Shown here piece after piece: positions 1 through 10,402 of a DNA stretch of 64,000 nt. The notes under the pieces are model-generated. The model was not told the DNA's origin and searched no databases. It saw only the letters and a program-made list of their open reading frames with translations. Numbering within the stretch: position 1 is the first letter of the stretch; each line of letters begins with the position of its first letter. The translations under genes were made by a program, and so were the position numbers. This stretch comes from Roseiarcus sp963832305 (lineage in GTDB: Bacteria > Pseudomonadota > Alphaproteobacteria > Rhizobiales > Beijerinckiaceae): contig CAWHTU010000005.1 of NCBI GenBank assembly GCA_963832305.1, positions 124,001-188,000 on the forward strand, given 5' to 3'.

Positions 1-1437
<1,437 letters not shown>

Positions 1438-1559
1438 GCGAGCGCTCCCGGGGGATAGCGATTGAGGGGGGTCAGCGGCTTATAGATATAATCGGCGGAT
1501 GAGGCTACACAAACTATCGTCTTAGAAGGCGCGGAATCGCGACAGGGCTTCAGGGGATA

Positions 1560-2184
1560 ATGCGCCTCAGCGCGTGGGATTTGACGATCGAGCGCGGCGG
1601 GCGGCGGCTCATCGCCGGACTTTCGTTCATGGCGGATCAAGGCGTGGGCCTGATCGTGACCGGGCCGAACGGCGCGGGGAAATCGACGCTCCTGCGCACG
1701 CTATGCGGCTTTTTGCCGCTCGAGGCCGGCGGCTTTGCGCTCGAGGGCGGCGACGCCGAGCGTTCGCTCGGCGAGCAGGCGCACTATCTCGGCCACGCCG
1801 ACGGCGTCAAAGGCGCGCTGACGGCAGGCGAGAACCTCGCGTTCGCGGCTGCGATGCTCGGCGGCCAATCCTCGCGCGACGCGGAGCGGGCGGCGCTGGC
1901 GCAAGTGGGCCTCGCTCATGTGATCGATTTCCCCGCGCGCCTGCTCTCGGCCGGGCAGAGGCGGCGCGTGGCGCTCGCCCGCCTCCTCATCGCCGCATCG
2001 CCCGCTTTGGCTGCTCGACGAACCGGCGACCGCGCTCGACGCCGCCGCCCAGGCCGCGCTTCTCGCCATCATGCGGGCGCACTTGCGCGGCGGCGGGATC
2101 ATCGTCGCCGCGGCCCACGCGCCGCTCGGGCTCGAGGGGGCGCAGGAGGTGAGGCTCGGCGCAGCCGCAGGGGCGGCGGCGTGA
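1560..2184 (+). CDS. ccmA: Heme exporter ATP-binding protein CcmA (one frameshift)
   Basis: ATPase of the CcmABCD complex, which releases holo-CcmE during cytochrome c maturation at the inner membrane. Walker A is GPNGAGKST (near residue 40) and the signature region is LSAGQRRRVALARLL. The frame then breaks near 2000: an extra C in a CCC run turns the expected SPLWLLDEPATALD into an unrelated tail, and the next frame supplies the Walker B and the C-terminus to the TGA at 2182-2184. Corrected length is about 207 residues, normal for CcmA. The start at 1560 follows an AGGGG sequence. ccmB follows after a repeat-filled 169-bp gap. Probably an intact gene with a sequence error, but a real mutation would stop cytochrome c maturation. 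Confidence 0.9.
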
Positions 2185-2205
2185 CGGATGCGCTCGCAAG
2201 CGGAA

Positions 2206-2347
2206 GCCCTTCTCCCCTTGCGGGGGAAGGTGGACGCGCGAAGCGCGGCCGGATGAGGGGTCCGGCGCGCAAGCGCCTTTTTGCAACACGCCCGCCGGCG
2301 CAAAACCCCTCACCCCAACCCCTCTCCCGCAGGGGGAGAGGGGAGGT
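2206..2347. repeat. Palindromic interspersed repeat between ccmA and ccmB
   Basis: This gap holds two hairpins: CCTTCTCCCC (2209-2218) facing GGGGGAAGG (2222-2230), and CCCCTCTCCC (2319-2328) facing GGGAGAGGGG (2334-2343). The 'ctcaccccaacccctctcccgc' style is typical of small dispersed palindromic elements of alphaproteobacterial genomes. The right arm runs directly into GGGAGG, which serves as the ribosome binding site of ccmB. Recognition of the element type is from general knowledge; copy number elsewhere cannot be checked here. Confidence 0.75.
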
Positions 2348-2353
2348 TCTCGC

Positions 2354-3022
2354 ATGACCCCTGCCCTCGCTCTCTTCGTCCGCGAGTGGCGCATCGCGCG
2401 GCGGATCGGCGGCGGCGCCTCGGTTGGCGCGGTGTTCTTCCTCATCCTGGTCGCGATCATGCCGTTCGCGCTCGGGCCCGACCTCAATCTGCTTGCGCGG
2501 CTCGGCCCGGCGATCCTGTGGATCGCCGCACTGCTCGCGACCCTGCTCGGGCTCGACCGGCTGTTCCAGGCCGACCACGAGGACGGCTCGCTCGATATTC
2601 TCGTCACCGGATCGCTGCCGCTCGAACTCGCGGTGCTCATCAAATGCGCCGCCCACTGGACCGCGAGCGCGCTGCCGCTCATCGTCGTCAGCCCCCTGTT
2701 CGGGCTGATGCTGGCGATGACGCCGCTGCCGCTGATGCTGGTCGCGGCGACGCTGCTCGCCGGGACGCCGGCGCTGACCATGATCGGAGCGATCGGCGCC
2801 GCGCTCACCGTGTCGCTGAGGCGCGGCGGCCTTCTGATGGCGGTCCTGGTGCTGCCGCTGACGATTCCGGTGCTGATCTTCGGCGTCGCGGCCGCCTCCG
2901 CCGCAAGCGGCGGCGCGGCGCCGTTCCTGACTCCGTTCCTGATGCTGTGTGCGCTGTCGCTTGCGGCGATTGCGCTTGCGCCCTTCGCCGCCGCGGCGGC
3001 GTTGAGGCATGTGCGGGAATAG
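2354..3022 (+). CDS. ccmB: Heme exporter protein CcmB
   Basis: Membrane subunit of the cytochrome c maturation ABC complex (CcmABCD). It has 222 residues, the usual size, starting MTPALALFVREWRIARRIGG and showing about six hydrophobic segments, with the family-like stretch LDRLFQADHEDGSLD around residue 70. The start at 2354 is supported by GGGAGG seven bases upstream, which is supplied by the repeat that separates it from ccmA. In most relatives ccmC follows at once. Here the next ccm gene is 7.4 kb away. Confidence 0.95.
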   Translation: MTPALALFVREWRIARRIGGGASVGAVFFLILVAIMPFALGPDLNLLARLGPAILWIAALLATLLGLDRLFQADHEDGSLDILVTGSLPLELAVLIKCAAHWTASALPLIVVSPLFGLMLAMTPLPLMLVAATLLAGTPALTMIGAIGAALTVSLRRGGLLMAVLVLPLTIPVLIFGVAAASAASGGAAPFLTPFLMLCALSLAAIALAPFAAAAALRHVRE

Positions 3023-3057
3023 GAGAAGCGCCAGCGGGCCTGTGATAGTCTTGAGAT

Positions 3058-3375
3058 ATGGATATTCTCTCCGATCCCATACTCGCGCGCTTTCGCGCCG
3101 CACTGGACAAGACTTACGGCGCGAACGTCGAGCGCGTGGTGCTCTTTGGGTCGCGCGCCCGCGGCGACGAGCGACCGGATTCGGACTACGACATCGCCGT
3201 TTTCCTAAAGGAGCCCGACAGCTTCTGGCAGGAAAGCGGCCGCTTGGCCGAGATTGGAACGGATATTCTTTACGAGACCGGAGCCGTCATCAACGCCTTG
3301 CCGCTCAAGGCTGGACGGGATCGAGAACGAAGCGCGTTCATGCAGGAATTGACTCGCGACGGCCGCGACTTATGA
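3058..3375 (+). CDS. MNT-type nucleotidyltransferase, likely antitoxin of a HEPN/MNT pair
   Basis: Small protein (105 residues) with the minimal nucleotidyltransferase core: VLFGSRARGDERPDSDYDIAVFL gives the GS...DxD signature near residues 30-50. Proteins of this family (MntA-like) are encoded with HEPN proteins, and some neutralise them by adding AMP. Its stop overlaps the start of the downstream HEPN gene (ATGA at 3372-3375), so the two are translationally coupled. It is the first gene after ccmB in the segment that interrupts the ccm cluster. Toxin-antitoxin function is inferred from the family and the pairing; housekeeping pairs of this type also exist. Confidence 0.85.
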   Translation: MDILSDPILARFRAALDKTYGANVERVVLFGSRARGDERPDSDYDIAVFLKEPDSFWQESGRLAEIGTDILYETGAVINALPLKAGRDRERSAFMQELTRDGRDL

Positions 3376-3764
3376 GCGATCCATCGGACGCGTATCTTGA
3401 TAAGGCGCGTCAGTCGCTGAGAGAGGCTCAAGCCGTCGCAGGGATCGGTTTCTATGCTGCGGCGGGCCGCGCCGCCTATCTTGCAGCCTTCCATGCAGCG
3501 CAGGCTTTGATTTTGTTTCGCACGAACAAGATCGCAAAGACGCATGCAGGCGTGCGCAGCGAGTTTGCGCGCATCGCGAAAGACGAGTCTGGCCTCGAAC
3601 GCGATCTGGCGTCGTTTCTCGCACGGGCCTATAATTTGAAGACGGTCGCCGATTACGCCGTCGGCGCGGACCTCGGCGTCGGCGCGTCAGAGGCGACGGA
3701 TGCGATCGACGGCGCGACGCGCTTCGTGGACTCGATTGAGCGCGTTCTGTCCAAAAAGCGATAG
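3372..3764 (+). CDS. HEPN-domain protein (UPF0332-like), partner of the nucleotidyltransferase
   Basis: The 130-residue helical protein starts MSDPSDAYLDKARQSLREA, has AAYLAAFHAAQALIL in its second helix, KTHAGV after that and ARAYNLKTVADY near the end, all typical of the UPF0332/HEPN family. I do not see a clean R-x4-6-H RNase motif: the nearest Arg and His are in RTNKIAKTH, seven residues apart. Ribonuclease activity is therefore uncertain. The start at 3372 overlaps the stop of the nucleotidyltransferase gene by 4 bases. Confidence 0.83.
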   Translation: MSDPSDAYLDKARQSLREAQAVAGIGFYAAAGRAAYLAAFHAAQALILFRTNKIAKTHAGVRSEFARIAKDESGLERDLASFLARAYNLKTVADYAVGADLGVGASEATDAIDGATRFVDSIERVLSKKR

Positions 3765-3869
3765 GCGGTCCCCTCCTGCCAGCGGCGTTGACACGCCGCC
3801 CGGACGCGCGTCTCTATGGCGATCTCGAAGCGCGAGGCAAACGCGCGGGCGGCGTCACGGCGAGGAAAC

Positions 3870-5260
3870 ATGAACGACCAGGGAGCAGCGCCGGTCAGCG
3901 CCGGGTCCATCTCCGCCCGCATCGACCGGCTGCCGGCGACGCGCACGATCTGGACGATCATCGTCCTGCTCGGCTTCGGCATGTTCTTCGAGCTCTACGA
4001 CCTCCTGTTTTCGGCCTATGTCGCGCCGAGCCTGGTCAAGTCCGGCGCTGCTGACCGCCACGACCGCCGGCCTGTTCGGCACGACCGGGGTCGCGAGCTT
4101 CATCGCCGCCCTGTTCACCGGCCTTTTCATCGGCACGATCCTGTGCGGCTTTCTCGCCGACCGGTTCGGCCGCCGGGCGATCTTCACCTGGTCGCTTCTC
4201 TGGTACTCGGCGGCCAACATCATGGTGGCGCTGCAGAGCGACGCCGCCGGCCTCAATCTCTGGCGCTTCGTGTCCGGCGTCGGGCTTGGCGTCGAGATCG
4301 TGACCATCGGCGCCTACTTGAGCGAGCTCGCGCCGAAGGCGATCCGCGGCCGCGCCTTCGCGGTCAACCAGGCGATCGGCTTCGTCTGCGTGCCGGTCGT
4401 CTCGTTCCTCGCCTGGCTTTCTGGTGCCAACCGCGCCGCTCGGGCTCGAGGGCTGGCGCTGGGTGGTGCTGATCGGGGCGCTCGCCGCGCCGGTCGTCGT
4501 CTATCTGCGCCTTGGCCTGCCGGAAAGCCCGCGCTGGCTCGCCAAGCACGGCCGGCTCGAGGAGGCCGACCGCGTGCTCAGCGGCATCGAAGCCAAAGTC
4601 GCGGCGGAATACGGCCGGCCGCTGCCGCCGCCCGGCCCCGAGGAGCCGGTGTCGCCGGCGAGCCGCTTCGTCGATCTCTGGGGCCCGGGCGTGCGCGGCC
4701 GCGTGATCCTGATGAGCGTCTTCAACATCTTCCAGACGATCGGCTTTTACGGCTTCAACAACTGGGTGCCCTCGCTGCTCGTCAAGCAGGGGATCACCGT
4801 CTCGACCAGCCTCGGCTATACGACGGTGATCGCGCTCGCGGCGCCGCTCGGGCCGCTCGTCGGGTTCTTTCTCGGCGACCGGCTCGAGCGCAAGTGGATC
4901 ATCGTCGCCGCGGCAGGCGCGATCCTCGTCTGCGGCCTCATTTTCGGGCAGGCGCGGGATTCGGCGCTGATCGTCGCCATGGGCGTCGCGCTGACGCTTG
5001 CCGCCAACATCATGTCGTTCAGCTTCCACGCCTACCAGCAGGAGCTGTTCCCGACCGGCATCCGCGCCCGCGCCGCCGGCTTCGTCTATTCGTGGAGCCG
5101 GCTCTCGGTGATCTTCTCGTCGTTCGTCATCGCGTTCATCCTGAACGCGTCCGGCGCCTTCGGCGTCTTCGTCTTCATCGCCGCCGCGATGGGCGTCGTG
5201 ATGGCGACGATCGGAATCTTCGGCCCGCGCACGACCAATCTCGCGCTGGAGGAGATCTAA
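3870..5260 (+). CDS. MFS transporter (two frameshifts)
   Basis: Major facilitator family importer of the metabolite/sugar type. The start at 3870 follows GAGGAAAC. The N-terminal frame (MNDQGAAPVSAGSISAR, then the first membrane segment ending LLFSAYVAPSLVKSG) breaks near 4047. The middle frame carries the signature loop GFLADRFGRRAIFTW and breaks near 4420 (an extra T in CTTTCTG). The last frame carries RLGLPESPRWLAKHGR and the six C-terminal helices to TAA at 5260. Corrected length is about 463 residues with 12 predicted membrane segments. Substrate is unknown; the nearby genes do not suggest one. It converges on katG. Confidence 0.85.
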
Positions 5261-5280
5261 GCCGCGCAGCGCGGCCGCGG

Positions 5281-5324
5281 GGCGGGGTCGGCGGCCCCGC
5301 CGGGCCGGGTCAGCGACCCGGCCC
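5281..5324. terminator. Tandem GC hairpins between convergent MFS gene and katG
   Basis: Two adjacent stems: GGCGGGG (5281-5287) with CCCCGCC (5295-5301), then a perfect 10-bp stem GGGCCGGGTC (5302-5311), loop AGC, GACCCGGCCC (5315-5324). There is no clear T-run on either side. The place between convergent stops suggests bidirectional termination, but this is an inference. Confidence 0.55.
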
Positions 5325-5339
5325 TACAGTCAGCAGTCC

Positions 5340-7544
5340 TTACTCCGCCGCCATCCTTGCGGGCTCGTCGCGGGCGACGAGATCGTAGCGGTCGAGGTTC
5401 ATCACCTTCGTCCAAGCCTTGGCGAAGTCCTTGACGAACTTCTCCTTCGAGTCGGCGGTCGCATAGACCTCGGCCAGCGCCCTCAAGACCGAGTGCGAGC
5501 CGAAGATGAGATCGACCCGGGTTCCGGTCCACTTGACCTGCCTTCGTCTTCCGGTCGACCCCCTCATAGACGCCGTCTTTGCCCTGCGCCGGCCTCCACT
5601 CCGTGCTCATGTCGAGCAGGTTGACGAAGAAGTCGTTGGTCAGCGTTCCGGGCTTCTTGGTGAAGACGCCGTGAGCGGACTTCCCGGCGTTCGCGCCGAG
5701 CACGCGCAAGCCTCCGAGGAGGACCGTCATCTCCGGCGCGGTCAGCGTCAGCAATTGCGCCTTGTCCACCAGCGCTTCTTCCGGCGCCATGATGTCGCTG
5801 CTGCGGTAATAGTTGCGGAAACCGTCAGCATACGGCTCGAGCGGGGCGAAGGAATGCGCGTCGGTCTGCTGCTGCGACGCGTCCATGCGGCCCGGCGTGA
5901 AGGGAACCCTCACGTCGTGACCGGCGGCCTTCGCCGCCTTCTCGATCGCCGCGCCGCCGCCGAGCACGATCAGGTCGGCGAGCGAGACCTTCTTGCCGCC
6001 GGACGCGGAGGCGTTGAACTCCTTCTGGATCGCTTCGAGCTTGGCGAGCACGGTCGCGAGCTGCTTCGGCTGATTGATCTCCCAATCCTTCTGGGGGCAA
6101 GGCGAATGCGCGCGCCGTTCGCTCCGCCGCGCTTGTCCGAGCCGCGGAACGTCGAGGCCGACGCCCAGGCGGTCGAGACGAGCTCGCCGACCGTGAGCCC
6201 AGAGGCGAGAATCTTCGCTTTGAGCCCCTCGATGTCCTTCTCCCCGACGAGCGCATGGTTCACCGCCGGGATCGGGTCCTGCCAGATCAGCGTCTCCTTA
6301 GGCACGAGCGGGCCGAGATAACGCTGGATCGGTCCCATGTCGCGGTGGGTGAGCTTGAACCACGCGCGCGCGAACGCGTCCGCGAACTGGTCGGGATGCT
6401 CGTAGAAGCGGCGCGAGATCTTCTCGTACGCCGGGTCCATTCTGAGCGCGAGGTCGGTCGTCAGCATGGTCGGCGCATGCTTCTTCGACTTGTCGTGGGC
6501 GTCGGGCACCGTGGCGGGGGCGCCCTTCGCCTTCCACTGATAGGCGCCGGCCGGGCTCTTCTCGAGCTCCCATTCGAACTTGAACAGGTTGTCGAAGAAG
6601 TGGTTGCTCCACTTCGTCGGCGTCTGCGACCAGGTGACTTCCGGGCCGCCGGTGATCGCGTGGGGGCCTTTGCCCGTTCCATGCGTGCTCTTCCAGCCGA
6701 GGCCCTGATCCTCGATCGCGCCGCCTTCAGGCGCGGGGCCGACGAATGACGGATCGCCGGCGCCGTGGGTCTTGCCGAAGGTGTGGCCGCCCGCGATCAG
6801 CGCGACCGTCTCCTCGTCGTTCATCGCCATCCGGAAGAACGTTTCGCGGATGTCCTTGGCGGAGGCGACCGGGTCCGGCTTGCCGTTCGGCCCTTCCGGA
6901 TTGACGTAGATGAGACCCATCTGCACCGCCGCGAGCGGATTCTGGAGCTCCCGCTCGCCGCTGTAGCGCTCGTCGCCGAGCCATGTCCCCTCAGGACCCC
7001 AATAGAGCTCTTCGGGCTCCCAGACATCGGCGCGGCCGCCGGCGAAGCCGAACGTCTTGAAGCCCATCGATTCGAGAGCGACGTTGCCCGCAAGAACGAT
7101 CAGGTCGGCCCAGGAGAGCTTCCGGCCGTATTTCTGCTTGATCGGCCACAAGAGCCGGCGCGCCTTGTCGAGGTTGGCGTTGTCCGGCCACGAGTTGAGG
7201 GGCGCAAAGCGCTGCTGGCCGCCGCCGGCGCCGCCGCGGCCGTCGGCGATGCGGTAGGTGCCGGCGCTATGCCACGCCATGCGGATGAAGAGCCCGCCGT
7301 AGTGGCCGAAGTCGGCCGGCCACCAATCCTGCGAGTTGGTCATCAGCGCCTCGAGGTCCTTGACGACCGCATTCAGGTCGAGGCTATTGAATTCCTTGGC
7401 ATAATCGAACTCCTCGCCCATCGGATCGGACAAGGACGACTTCCCGTGGAGGACATGGATATCGAGCTGATCTGGCCACCAGTGCCGATTCGAGCGCGGG
7501 CCGCGGGCGCCGCCGCCGACCGGGCATTTGCTTTCGTTTCCCAT
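5340..7544 (-). CDS. katG: Catalase-peroxidase KatG (two frameshifts)
   Basis: Heme enzyme that removes H2O2 by catalase and peroxidase activity. The start at 7544 has GGAGGA upstream. All key residues are visible: distal Arg88, Trp91 and His92 (RMAWHSAG), Tyr213 and Met239 of the Met-Tyr-Trp crosslink, and proximal His254 (GGHTFGKTHG). The frame breaks near 6105, where one base seems missing in a C-run (RLAPQKDWE expected), and near 5530 before VKWTGTRVDL. Corrected length is about 734 residues, normal for KatG. Both breaks lie in the C-terminal half. It is divergent from oxyR with a 119-bp gap, the usual arrangement for peroxide induction. Confidence 0.93.
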
Positions 7545-7663
7545 GGTCTCTCCTCCTGCAATTTTGCCGATAATTTTGGCTGGGCGACGCATTAGCGCGC
7601 GATTGACCATTGTTCAAATCGATTGTTTCTTATGGCGCTATCGTCGTGACCTATCGTGCCGCC
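7545..7663. promoter_or_regulatory. katG/oxyR divergent control region
   Basis: The 119-bp gap between divergent katG and oxyR should hold both promoters and the OxyR operator. It is visibly richer in A and T than its surroundings (for example the stretch around 7600-7630). I could not define an OxyR site with confidence by eye. Confidence 0.5.
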
Positions 7664-8593
7664 ATGAACCTCAGAGACCTCGAATATGTCGTCGCCGTCG
7701 CCGATCATGAGCATTTCGGCCGCGCGGCGGCGGCCTGCAACGTGAGCCAGCCCACGCTTAGCGGCCAGATCCTCAAGCTCGAGGCCGAGCTTGGCCTTCG
7801 CCTGTTCGAGCGCGAGGGCCGGGGAGCGCGGGTCAGCGACCGGGCGGCCGCGGTGATCGCGCAAGCGCGCGCGACGCTCGCCGCCGCCGCCGCGGTAAGC
7901 GACGCCGCGCGGGCCGCGCGCGATCCCTTCGCCGGCCCCTTGAGACTCGGCGTCATTGCGACCGTCGCGCCCTATCTCTTGCCGGTCGCGCTGGCCGGCG
8001 CGATCGACGCGCTGCCGTCGACCCCGCTTCATCTCGTCGAGGATCTGACCGACCGCCTGCTCACGGGCGTCCACGCCGGCGCGCTCGACGGCGCGGTGAT
8101 CGCGACCGATCCGGGCGACGACAAGCTGATCGAGATCGCGCTCTACGACGAGCCGTTCTATCTCGTCTCCGCTCGCCGGCCTGACCGGGGCCGGCGCGCC
8201 TCGATCCGGGTCGAGGAGATCGATTCCGCGACCCTGCTCTTGCTCGCCGAGGGCCACTGCCTGCGCGATCAGGCCCTCGCCCTCTGCGCGGGAGCGCAAA
8301 AGGCGGGGCTGCGCGCCGACGTGCGCGCGACCAGCCTCGAGACCCTGCGCCACCTCGTGTCCGCCGGACAGGGCGCAACGCTCGCGCCGCTGCTTGCCTA
8401 TGCCGACTGGCGCCGGCTCGGCGCCGGGCTCGACGGATCGAAGATCATCGGCGGGGGCGCCTCGCGCCAAGTGAGGCTCGTCTTCCGCCGCGGCTCGCCG
8501 CGCCGCGCCGCGCTCGAGGCGCTCGCCCAGTCGCTGCGCGGCTCGGCGGCGCTGGCGGTGGCCGCATCCCTGCGCGACTGGCGAGAGAGCTGA
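7664..8593 (+). CDS. oxyR: OxyR-type LysR regulator, hydrogen peroxide sensor
   Basis: LysR-family activator of peroxide defence. It begins MNLRDLEYVVAVADHEHFGR with the helix-turn-helix reading CNVSQPTLSGQILKLE, very like E. coli OxyR. The redox pair is kept: GHCLRDQ places Cys199 and ALALC places Cys208, the same numbers as in E. coli. Length is 309 residues from this start; an upstream in-frame ATG at 7610 would add 18 residues that do not fit the family. It is divergent from katG, its expected target. Confidence 0.93.
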   Translation: MNLRDLEYVVAVADHEHFGRAAAACNVSQPTLSGQILKLEAELGLRLFEREGRGARVSDRAAAVIAQARATLAAAAAVSDAARAARDPFAGPLRLGVIATVAPYLLPVALAGAIDALPSTPLHLVEDLTDRLLTGVHAGALDGAVIATDPGDDKLIEIALYDEPFYLVSARRPDRGRRASIRVEEIDSATLLLLAEGHCLRDQALALCAGAQKAGLRADVRATSLETLRHLVSAGQGATLAPLLAYADWRRLGAGLDGSKIIGGGASRQVRLVFRRGSPRRAALEALAQSLRGSAALAVAASLRDWRES

Positions 8594-8777
8594 ATGCGGC
8601 GATGAAGGTTGAGCGTCGGCGCATTCACCGCCGCCCTCAACAATGAACTTGCGGGCATGAATCAATTGCTTCCCGCCATCAAGCGACGGCCGGGGGCTCT
8701 GGCCGAGGCCGCGCCCCCGCCGTCCGGCTCGGGATTCATCCCGAGGCGGGAGGGCGCTCCGGCCGACAGATTTGCGA

Positions 8778-10067
8778 TTAGAACTTGGCGGCCTTGACCA
8801 ACAAGTCCAGTTGGTCGGTCAGACCCACATTCTTGCCGTCGTTGAAGACCCTGGTTGCAGGGAAGGTGGACGTGTTGAATGTAAATGTCAGATCGACGTC
8901 GCCCGTGGATTGCGCCCAGGCGGCTGTCCCCGACATTTCGCCGGAGCGTGCGCCGCCGCGGCCGTGGCCAAGGCTCCACGCCATGAATTTGTTGATGAAT
9001 TGTGCGATCGCGGTGGCGCTGGCTACCAATCCGCCGGCCGAATCCATCAGTTCGGTGACGGCTCCAAAACCGCCGTAAGGGTTGGGCGCAGTGACGTTGG
9101 CGTGCGGCTCCAGAGCGTTCAAACCCGAGCCAGCGTCGTCGTAGGTCACTTCGCGCGGAATGGGTCCAGCCAGCATGCGCGCCAGAAACACATCCGTCAC
9201 GCCGATCGGCGCCAGCACCTGTTGGCGAAGGAAGTCGATATAGGGCATGCCCGAGCGTTTTTCGACCACCAGCCCCAGCAGCATGTAGCCGAAATTTGAG
9301 TAGCAATAGTTTTTCGGGCCGGTGATTGCTGCGCCAGGCGTGAATTGCAAGGGCTCCCCATACATAAACCGGGCCATGTCCATCTTCGTGGGTGGTCTTG
9401 TCAGGTTCATCTGGGTCGCAATTTGGCGTATGTGGAACACTGGGTCGGAGCTGCTGCTCACCGGCTTCTTTCCCTCGAAGAACCCAGCGCCCTGATCGTT
9501 CCAGCCACCCAGATGATTGACCAGGTTGCCGACCGTGATCTTGTTGATGTTGGGATCGGGGTTCTGTCCGGCGAGCGCCTTTTTGGTGATGCCGAGCAGC
9601 GGAAAGACAGCGTCGACCAGTTTGACCTTCTTTTGATCTTGCAAGGTCTGGATGCAAGCGCAGGTAAAGGCCTTGCTGACGCTGGCGATACGGAAGAGAC
9701 TATCCACCTGGGTGATCGGGTATAGCGGTTCGGCCAGCGTGTAGCCATGCTCGAACTTCTTGATACCACCCTTGAGGATGGTTAACTGGCCGGCGCGGAC
9801 ATTGTTCGCTCGGCAGAAGTTTTCGATGGCTTTGTCGAATTCCGTGAGCGCGCTTCCCGGCTTTGGCGTATCGCCGGTGATGGTGAATGGTATATGGGCC
9901 TTGATGCAAGCCGCTAGGTTGGCCTTCTTCAGATTGAGGGTTTGGAGTGCTTCGGCCACCCCGACCGGCTTCTTAAAGTCCGGGGGTCCGCTGCTCTTGA
10001 TCAGACTGTCGTATACGTCCTGAGCCTTCGCTACCTCTGCTCTAATATTTTGGCACTGGTCCATCAA
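8778..10067 (-). CDS. Serine hydrolase of the beta-lactamase (class C/PBP-like) family
   Basis: Penicillin-binding-protein-like serine hydrolase of 429 residues. The SxxK nucleophile motif is in FRIASVSKAFT and the second motif is probably YSN in NYCYSNFGYML. The N-terminal 100 residues are an extra helical region unlike the family core, and I see no signal peptide, so the protein may be cytoplasmic, unusual for the family. Base composition here is clearly lower in GC (many lines near 50-55%) than the flanking genes, a sign of recent acquisition. Function could be an esterase or a peptidase; the substrate cannot be told from sequence. Confidence 0.82.
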   Translation of the reverse strand: MMDQCQNIRAEVAKAQDVYDSLIKSSGPPDFKKPVGVAEALQTLNLKKANLAACIKAHIPFTITGDTPKPGSALTEFDKAIENFCRANNVRAGQLTILKGGIKKFEHGYTLAEPLYPITQVDSLFRIASVSKAFTCACIQTLQDQKKVKLVDAVFPLLGITKKALAGQNPDPNINKITVGNLVNHLGGWNDQGAGFFEGKKPVSSSSDPVFHIRQIATQMNLTRPPTKMDMARFMYGEPLQFTPGAAITGPKNYCYSNFGYMLLGLVVEKRSGMPYIDFLRQQVLAPIGVTDVFLARMLAGPIPREVTYDDAGSGLNALEPHANVTAPNPYGGFGAVTELMDSAGGLVASATAIAQFINKFMAWSLGHGRGGARSGEMSGTAAWAQSTGDVDLTFTFNTSTFPATRVFNDGKNVGLTDQLDLLVKAAKF

Positions 10068-10402
10068 AATCTCCTATACACAAAATTACTCGACGCCGCC
10101 CTAAGTCCCGCAGCCCAACCCAACTATCGATCAAGAAACCGCCAAATAGAACCCTTCCTCTCATCTCAACACTAAGGTTAGTACGAACGGCCGCCGGTTG
10201 CTGTGATCCAGGTCACACGCATGTTTAAAGTCTTCCGGCTATCGGCTGACGCGCCGTTGGCTGGAACGCCAAGGTCCAAAGCCAATCTGTCTCCAATTGC
10301 GGGAAATCAACGACAACCCTCTATCTTAAACTCCGGGTCGGTGTTCGGGCGCCCCTGCGCCGCATTGCCCCTCCCCCCACCCGGCGCTAAAAGGCGGTTT
10401 CA
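10068..10402. other. 335-bp noncoding gap upstream of ccmC
   Basis: No convincing gene. It contains the divergent upstream regions of the serine hydrolase and ccmC, is AT-richer on its left side (10068-10200), and carries a perfect CRP-type palindrome at 10202-10217. The right part near ccmC is GC-rich again. Confidence 0.6.
10202..10217. promoter_or_regulatory. Perfect CRP-type palindrome TGTGA-N6-TCACA
   Basis: The bases read TGTGATCCAGGTCACA, an exact match to the TGTGA-N6-TCACA half-site pattern of CRP/FNR-family regulators. It lies 186 bp before ccmC and 135 bp before the serine hydrolase start, so it could act on either gene. A CRP-family regulator is common in this order, but which member would bind is not known. 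Confidence 0.55.

Noticed and set aside
2099..3103. Long minus-strand frame rich in Arg and Gln
   Set aside because: Antisense to ccmB and the repeat; no recognisable domain and extreme composition.
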